Shown: one piece after another, positions 7,202-10,650 of the stretch
Layout of the letters: each line of letters starts with the position of its first letter
How positions within the stretch are numbered: the stretch's first letter is position 1
Assembly: GCA_946480345.1 (NCBI GenBank)
Contig: CAMLJR010000107.1
Span: forward strand, 1-10,650
Direction of reading: 5' to 3'
DNA length: 10,650 nucleotides
Source of the DNA: an uncultured Spongiibacteraceae bacterium
GTDB taxonomy: Bacteria; Pseudomonadota; Gammaproteobacteria; Pseudomonadales; CAMLJR01
The notes under the pieces: generated by a model
What the model saw: the letters and a program-made list of their open reading frames with translations, nothing else
Told to the model about the DNA's origin: nothing
The model's database searches: none
Translations under genes and position numbers: made by a program

Positions 7202-8848
7202 ATGTCATCACAAATCATCCCATCACCAACTCGACAGCCGCAGCCATCCCCATCTTTGCTGCAACAGAACCGGACGCTGTTGCGGATTTATAGCTGGTAT
7301 CGGATTGCGCTTGCCGTTTTGTTGATATCGGTTCTGCTTGGCACCATCGACGATCCGTTGGTCGGTCGCAGCAACCCGCAATTGTTCGTCGAAATATGTG
7401 GCGGCTATCTATTCGCCGTTTTTTTACTGCTGATCGTTTTTCCCAAAATCAAACGCCTCAGCAAACGGCTGCTCTTTGCGAACTTCGCGATCGACATTGC
7501 GGTGTTGATTGCATTGAGCCATTTGTCCGGCGGGACGGCGGGCGGCATCGGCTTGTTGCTGCTGGTATGCGTTGCGGCCAGCGGATTAATTCTCAGCGGC
7601 CAAGTGGCGTTGCTGGTGCCCGCGTCGGCAACACTGGCCCTACTCGGAGATACGTTGTATTTGCTGGCGAGCAATAGCTCGCCGACGCAAAGCTTGCTGA
7701 CGGCTGGTACGCAGGGAATTTTGTTATTCGCAACTTCTCTCGCCTTTCAGGTTTTATCACAACGCCTGCGCACCAGCCAGCAATTAGCGATCGACCGCGC
7801 TGCCGACGTCAACAAGCTGCAGCATCTAAATCAATTAATCGTTCAACGCATGCGTACCGGTATTGTCGTCACGGAGAGCGATGGGCGCATCAAAATGATG
7901 AATGAAGCTGCCGTCGAATTGCTGCATGCCGACGATGTACGCGATCAACTCGATGCCGGCAAGCAACCGACACTTCGCAGCGAATTACTGCAACGACTAA
8001 AAGACTGGAAAATTGCCCCAAGCGCCATCGCTAAAGCATTTCGTATTAGCGCAACCGGGCCCGAACTGATCGCGCGCTTTACCGCGCTCGATAATCAACA
8101 GGGAAGCGACACATTAATTTTCCTCGAAGACAGCGCGCAACTCGCGCAACGTGCACAACAATTAAAACTTGCTGCGCTTGGCCGATTAACCGCGAGTATT
8201 GCGCATGAAATTCGCAACCCACTCGGCGCAATCAGTCATGCGGGCCAGCTGCTACGAGAGTCGCCACATCTCGATAATAGCGATAGTCGTTTGCTCGATA
8301 TCGTGCTGAATCATTCGCAGCGCATTAACAGTATTATCGAAAACATTCTGCAGCTCTCGCGCCGCACACCGCCGAATCCGCGTCGTTTGAATTTAGGCGA
8401 TTGGCTGTATGACTTCGTCGAGCAATATCAGCAATGCCTTGATGACAAAGCAGCAATCACGATTCGAGAGATTAAAACGGCATTTGTCACAGTGGATTCG
8501 GATCAACTCAGCCAAGTGGTGACCAATTTGCTCGACAACGCGTTGCGCTACAGCAAACAGACTACCGGGCAGGCGTCGGCGGAATTGATTGTCAGCGTTA
8601 ACGCCAATCAATTGCCGCAACTCGACATCATCGACGACGGTCTCGGTATTGATCCGCTCGATCAGGAAAAAGTGTTCGAACCGTTTTTTACTACCGAAAG
8701 CAAAGGCAATGGCTTGGGTTTATATATCGCGCGCGAACTGTGCGAAATTAATCAGGCCCGCTTGCATTACCTACGTACGCCAGGCGATAAAAGCTGCTTT
8801 CGAATTAGCTTTTCGCATCCCGATCGCAAACCGTTAATTAACGAATAA
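7202..8848 (+). CDS. pilS: Sensor histidine kinase PilS of the PilS-PilR system
   Basis: PilS is an inner-membrane kinase that monitors pilin in the membrane and sets the phosphorylation state of PilR. The 548-residue protein has a short polar N terminus and about six hydrophobic segments between residues 28 and 185. A linker and PAS-like region follows, containing LIVQRMRTGIVVTESDGRI. The HisKA domain has SIAHEIRNPLGAISHAGQLL (phospho-acceptor His335). The ATPase domain has the N box TNLLDNALRYS, G1 IDDGLGID, F box FEPFFTTES and G2 GNGLGLYIARE. The wording of these motifs matches P. aeruginosa PilS closely. The ATG at 7202 has no recognisable Shine-Dalgarno sequence. No other in-frame ATG precedes the first membrane segment, so the start is likely but not certain. 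pilR follows after four bases. Confidence 0.95.
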   Translation: MSSQIIPSPTRQPQPSPSLLQQNRTLLRIYSWYRIALAVLLISVLLGTIDDPLVGRSNPQLFVEICGGYLFAVFLLLIVFPKIKRLSKRLLFANFAIDIAVLIALSHLSGGTAGGIGLLLLVCVAASGLILSGQVALLVPASATLALLGDTLYLLASNSSPTQSLLTAGTQGILLFATSLAFQVLSQRLRTSQQLAIDRAADVNKLQHLNQLIVQRMRTGIVVTESDGRIKMMNEAAVELLHADDVRDQLDAGKQPTLRSELLQRLKDWKIAPSAIAKAFRISATGPELIARFTALDNQQGSDTLIFLEDSAQLAQRAQQLKLAALGRLTASIAHEIRNPLGAISHAGQLLRESPHLDNSDSRLLDIVLNHSQRINSIIENILQLSRRTPPNPRRLNLGDWLYDFVEQYQQCLDDKAAITIREIKTAFVTVDSDQLSQVVTNLLDNALRYSKQTTGQASAELIVSVNANQLPQLDIIDDGLGIDPLDQEKVFEPFFTTESKGNGLGLYIARELCEINQARLHYLRTPGDKSCFRISFSHPDRKPLINE

Positions 8849-8852
8849 TCGC

Positions 8853-10235
8853 GTGAATGATTCAATGAAAAATAAATTAGAAATTTTAGTCATCGACGAC
8901 GAACCCGATATTCGCGAGCTGCTGGAAATCACAATCGGTCGCATGGGTTTGAAAACCGTTCCCGCCAGCTCGATGCAGCAAGCCATCGACATGCTTGGAA
9001 AGCGCGAGTTCGCGTTGTGCTTAACCGATATGAAATTACCCGATGGCTCCGGCATGGATGTGATCAATCACATCCAACGAGAAATGCCGCACGTACCCGT
9101 CGCGATGATCACCGCATTCGGTAGCGTCGAAACCGCGATCGGCGCATTGAAGGCGGGCGCATTCGATTTCATCACAAAGCCAATCGATCTTGATCGTTTG
9201 CGCACATTGATTAACAGCAGCCTGCGCCTCGACGGCAGCAATGAACCGGTTGGCTACAACAATACGGCACAGTTGATCGGAAACACACCGATCATCAAGG
9301 AGCTGCGCAAACAAATTCAAAAAATGGCACGCAGCCAGGCACCGATTTATGTCAGCGGTGAATCGGGCAGTGGAAAAGAAGTGGTCGCGAGATTGATTCA
9401 TGCGAACGGTCCGCGCGCGAGCGGCCCCTTTATTCCGGTCAACTGCGGTGCGATTCCGACTGAATTAATGGAGAGCGAATTTTTCGGCCACGTCAAAGGC
9501 AGCTTCACCGGCGCGCATGAAGATAAAAAAGGCTTATTCGAAGCCGCGCATGGCGGCACATTGTTTCTTGATGAAGTAGCCGACCTCCCACTAGCGATGC
9601 AAGTAAAACTGCTGCGTGCGATTCAAGAAAAATCAGTACGCAAAGTGGGCTCGAATCAGGAAGTCAGCGTCGATGTGCGCATACTCAGCGCAACCCATAA
9701 AAATCTAAAACAGGAAATGGAAGAAAATCGTTTTCGCGGCGACTTGTTTTATCGGATCAACGTCATCGAAATCCACGTCCCCAGCCTGCGCGAGCGCAAG
9801 GACGATATTCCACTATTAGCCGACCGAATTCTTCGTCAACTCGCCGACGAATGGCAATTACCGAAACCGCAAATGACCGACGAAGCGATTGCCGCTTTGG
9901 CTGCGTATGACTTTCCCGGCAACGTGCGCGAACTGGAAAATATACTCGAACGCGCCTTCACATTATGCGAAGGCAACCATATTGCCGATCACGATTTACA
10001 TCTGCCACAAACACAATCAGCGCCGATTGAATACGACGATGCAAACGACCACGCTGCTAATTTTTCGCTCGACGATTCGCTCGAAAAATATCTGGAAGAT
10101 ATTGAGCGAAAAATCCTGCAACGCATCCTCGATCAACACCGCTGGAACCGCACTGCAGCAGCTAGATCATTGGGAATGACATTTCGCCAACTGCGTTACA
10201 GATTGCAGAAGTTGGGGTTGGAGGGGGAGAGTTAG
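8853..10235 (+). CDS. pilR: Sigma-54-dependent response regulator PilR
   Basis: PilR is an NtrC-type activator that drives RpoN-dependent transcription of the major pilin gene once PilS phosphorylates it. Numbered from GTG 8853 (460 aa), the receiver domain has DDE at 15-17, phospho-acceptor Asp59 (LTDMKLPDGSG) and Lys109 (FITKP). The AAA+ domain has Walker A GESGSGKE (169-176), the sigma-54 contact loop GSFTGA (216-221), Walker B GGTLFLDE (234-241), RFRGDLFYRINV and FPGNVRELEN (354-363). A Fis-type helix-turn-helix ends the protein (WNRTAAARSLGMTFRQLRYRL, about 431-451). The loop is GSFTGA, not the commoner GAFTGA; this is what I recall for PilR. Translation could instead start at ATG 8865, four codons later. 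Neither start has a strong ribosome site. The pair is one operon. Confidence 0.96.
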   Translation: MNDSMKNKLEILVIDDEPDIRELLEITIGRMGLKTVPASSMQQAIDMLGKREFALCLTDMKLPDGSGMDVINHIQREMPHVPVAMITAFGSVETAIGALKAGAFDFITKPIDLDRLRTLINSSLRLDGSNEPVGYNNTAQLIGNTPIIKELRKQIQKMARSQAPIYVSGESGSGKEVVARLIHANGPRASGPFIPVNCGAIPTELMESEFFGHVKGSFTGAHEDKKGLFEAAHGGTLFLDEVADLPLAMQVKLLRAIQEKSVRKVGSNQEVSVDVRILSATHKNLKQEMEENRFRGDLFYRINVIEIHVPSLRERKDDIPLLADRILRQLADEWQLPKPQMTDEAIAALAAYDFPGNVRELENILERAFTLCEGNHIADHDLHLPQTQSAPIEYDDANDHAANFSLDDSLEKYLEDIERKILQRILDQHRWNRTAAARSLGMTFRQLRYRLQKLGLEGES

Positions 10236-10317
10236 ATTGTGACTCAGCGCACGCGGTCAACCATGGAGAATCGATAGTCTTAGCCAGCTGCTCTGGAAGA
10301 GCAAAACACAATCAAAC

Positions 10318-10322
10318 AAGGA
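10318..10322 (+). promoter_or_regulatory. Ribosome binding site of the FimT-like prepilin
   Basis: AAGGA lies eight bases before ATG 10331. An in-frame ATG at 10322 overlaps this motif and so is a poorer start. The 95-base gap after pilR also holds a short hairpin, GCTCT-GGA-AGAGC, without a T run. I see no convincing promoter or terminator there. Confidence 0.6.
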
Positions 10323-10330
10323 TGTCTGCC

Positions 10331-10650
10331 ATGCACACACGCAGCAATGCGGGTTATACGCTTATCGAGCTACTCACCACTCTCTCGATTGCAGCAATAG
10401 TCCTACACATTGGATCTAGCGGTTTCGCGTCAATCGCTGAGAAGACCGCACATCGTAACGCCATTTATACAATCACCGACTTGTTGCAACGCGCTCGCAG
10501 CCAGGCGGTTACTACGGGCTATAGATCCCTGGTCTGCTCCATCAATGCCGATGGCAAATGTACCCGCGACTGGGATGGGAGTGAGCTCGTCATCGCCACA
10601 GACCGAAACGGGAATCGAGACCTCGACGAGGAAGACAACATTACCTATCG
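10331..10650 (+). CDS. GspH/FimT-family type IV minor prepilin (5' part)
   Basis: The reading frame runs open to the window edge (106 codons and two bases), so the C terminus is missing. The leader MHTRSNAG is followed by YTLIELL. This is a class III prepilin signal: PilD would cut after Gly8, methylate Tyr9, and the +5 Glu is present. A hydrophobic helix extends to about residue 32. The segment LLQRARSQAVTTGYRSLVC and the acidic, Asn-rich loop TDRNGNRDLDEED are typical of the GspH/FimT fold. Cys69 and Cys77 could pair. Such minor pilins prime pilus assembly and, in FimT, may bind DNA. Position straight after pilSR fits fimT, but fimU or another minor pilin is possible. Unusual points are a His at mature position 18 and Ser in place of the common Pro at position 22. 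Confidence 0.88.
   Translation, partial: MHTRSNAGYTLIELLTTLSIAAIVLHIGSSGFASIAEKTAHRNAIYTITDLLQRARSQAVTTGYRSLVCSINADGKCTRDWDGSELVIATDRNGNRDLDEEDNITY

Noticed and set aside
9498..9515. PilR contact loop GSFTGA in place of GAFTGA as a defect
   Set aside because: I recall the same GSFTGA in P. aeruginosa PilR, so it is normal for this family.
10236..10330. A sigma-54 promoter (GG, ten bases, GC) before the prepilin gene, expected if PilR controlled it directly
   Set aside because: I found no TGGCAC-N5-TTGCA-like element with correct spacing in this gap. Candidate GG pairs are not followed by GC at the right distance.
10236..10330. The hairpin GCTCT-GGA-AGAGC as a pilR terminator
   Set aside because: The stem is only five base pairs and is followed by GCAAAAC-like sequence, not a T run.

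Overview
The window looks like a gammaproteobacterial chromosome of moderately high G+C. It reads as core housekeeping sequence plus the start of a type IV pilus regulatory and minor-pilin block. The order clpB, pgeF, rluD, bamD, then pilS, pilR and a FimT-like prepilin closely follows the clpB-yfiH-rluD-comL-pilS-pilR-(fimT) arrangement I recall from Pseudomonas aeruginosa. This suggests a member of, or relative of, the Pseudomonadales/Cellvibrionales. I see no phage, insertion sequence, CRISPR array, rRNA or tRNA. No gene-free stretch exceeds 300 bases.

Left part (1-3900, minus strand): rluD (23S rRNA pseudouridine synthase) and pgeF (peptidoglycan editing factor/YfiH) overlap by ATGA and form an operon. 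Next comes clpB, whose C-terminal third runs off the left edge. Immediately after the pgeF stop lies a near-consensus sigma-32 heat-shock promoter reading into clpB. ClpB can therefore be induced by heat independently of the upstream operon.

Middle (3811-4960): rluD and bamD are divergent. Between them lie four degenerate tandem copies of a 22/23-bp unit (3811-3900). The best candidate -35 boxes of the two divergent promoters fall in the two outermost units, so the array fills the space between the two promoters. This is the most notable unexplained structure in the window. bamD encodes the outer-membrane assembly lipoprotein. It ends at a strong bidirectional terminator shared with the convergent nadE.

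Right part (4961-10650): nadE (minus strand) encodes a long glutamine-dependent NAD synthetase with an N-terminal nitrilase-type amidase domain. It sits between bamD and pilS, where I recall no gene in P. aeruginosa. Divergent from it are pilS and pilR, a sensor kinase and sigma-54 activator pair that senses pilin and controls pilin transcription. Then comes the start of a GspH/FimT-type minor prepilin, truncated by the window edge.

All main genes belong to known families. I found no convincing new multi-gene system. The novelty is mostly regulatory: the repeat array, an inverted repeat ahead of pilS, start-site corrections for rluD and nadE, and the position of nadE.
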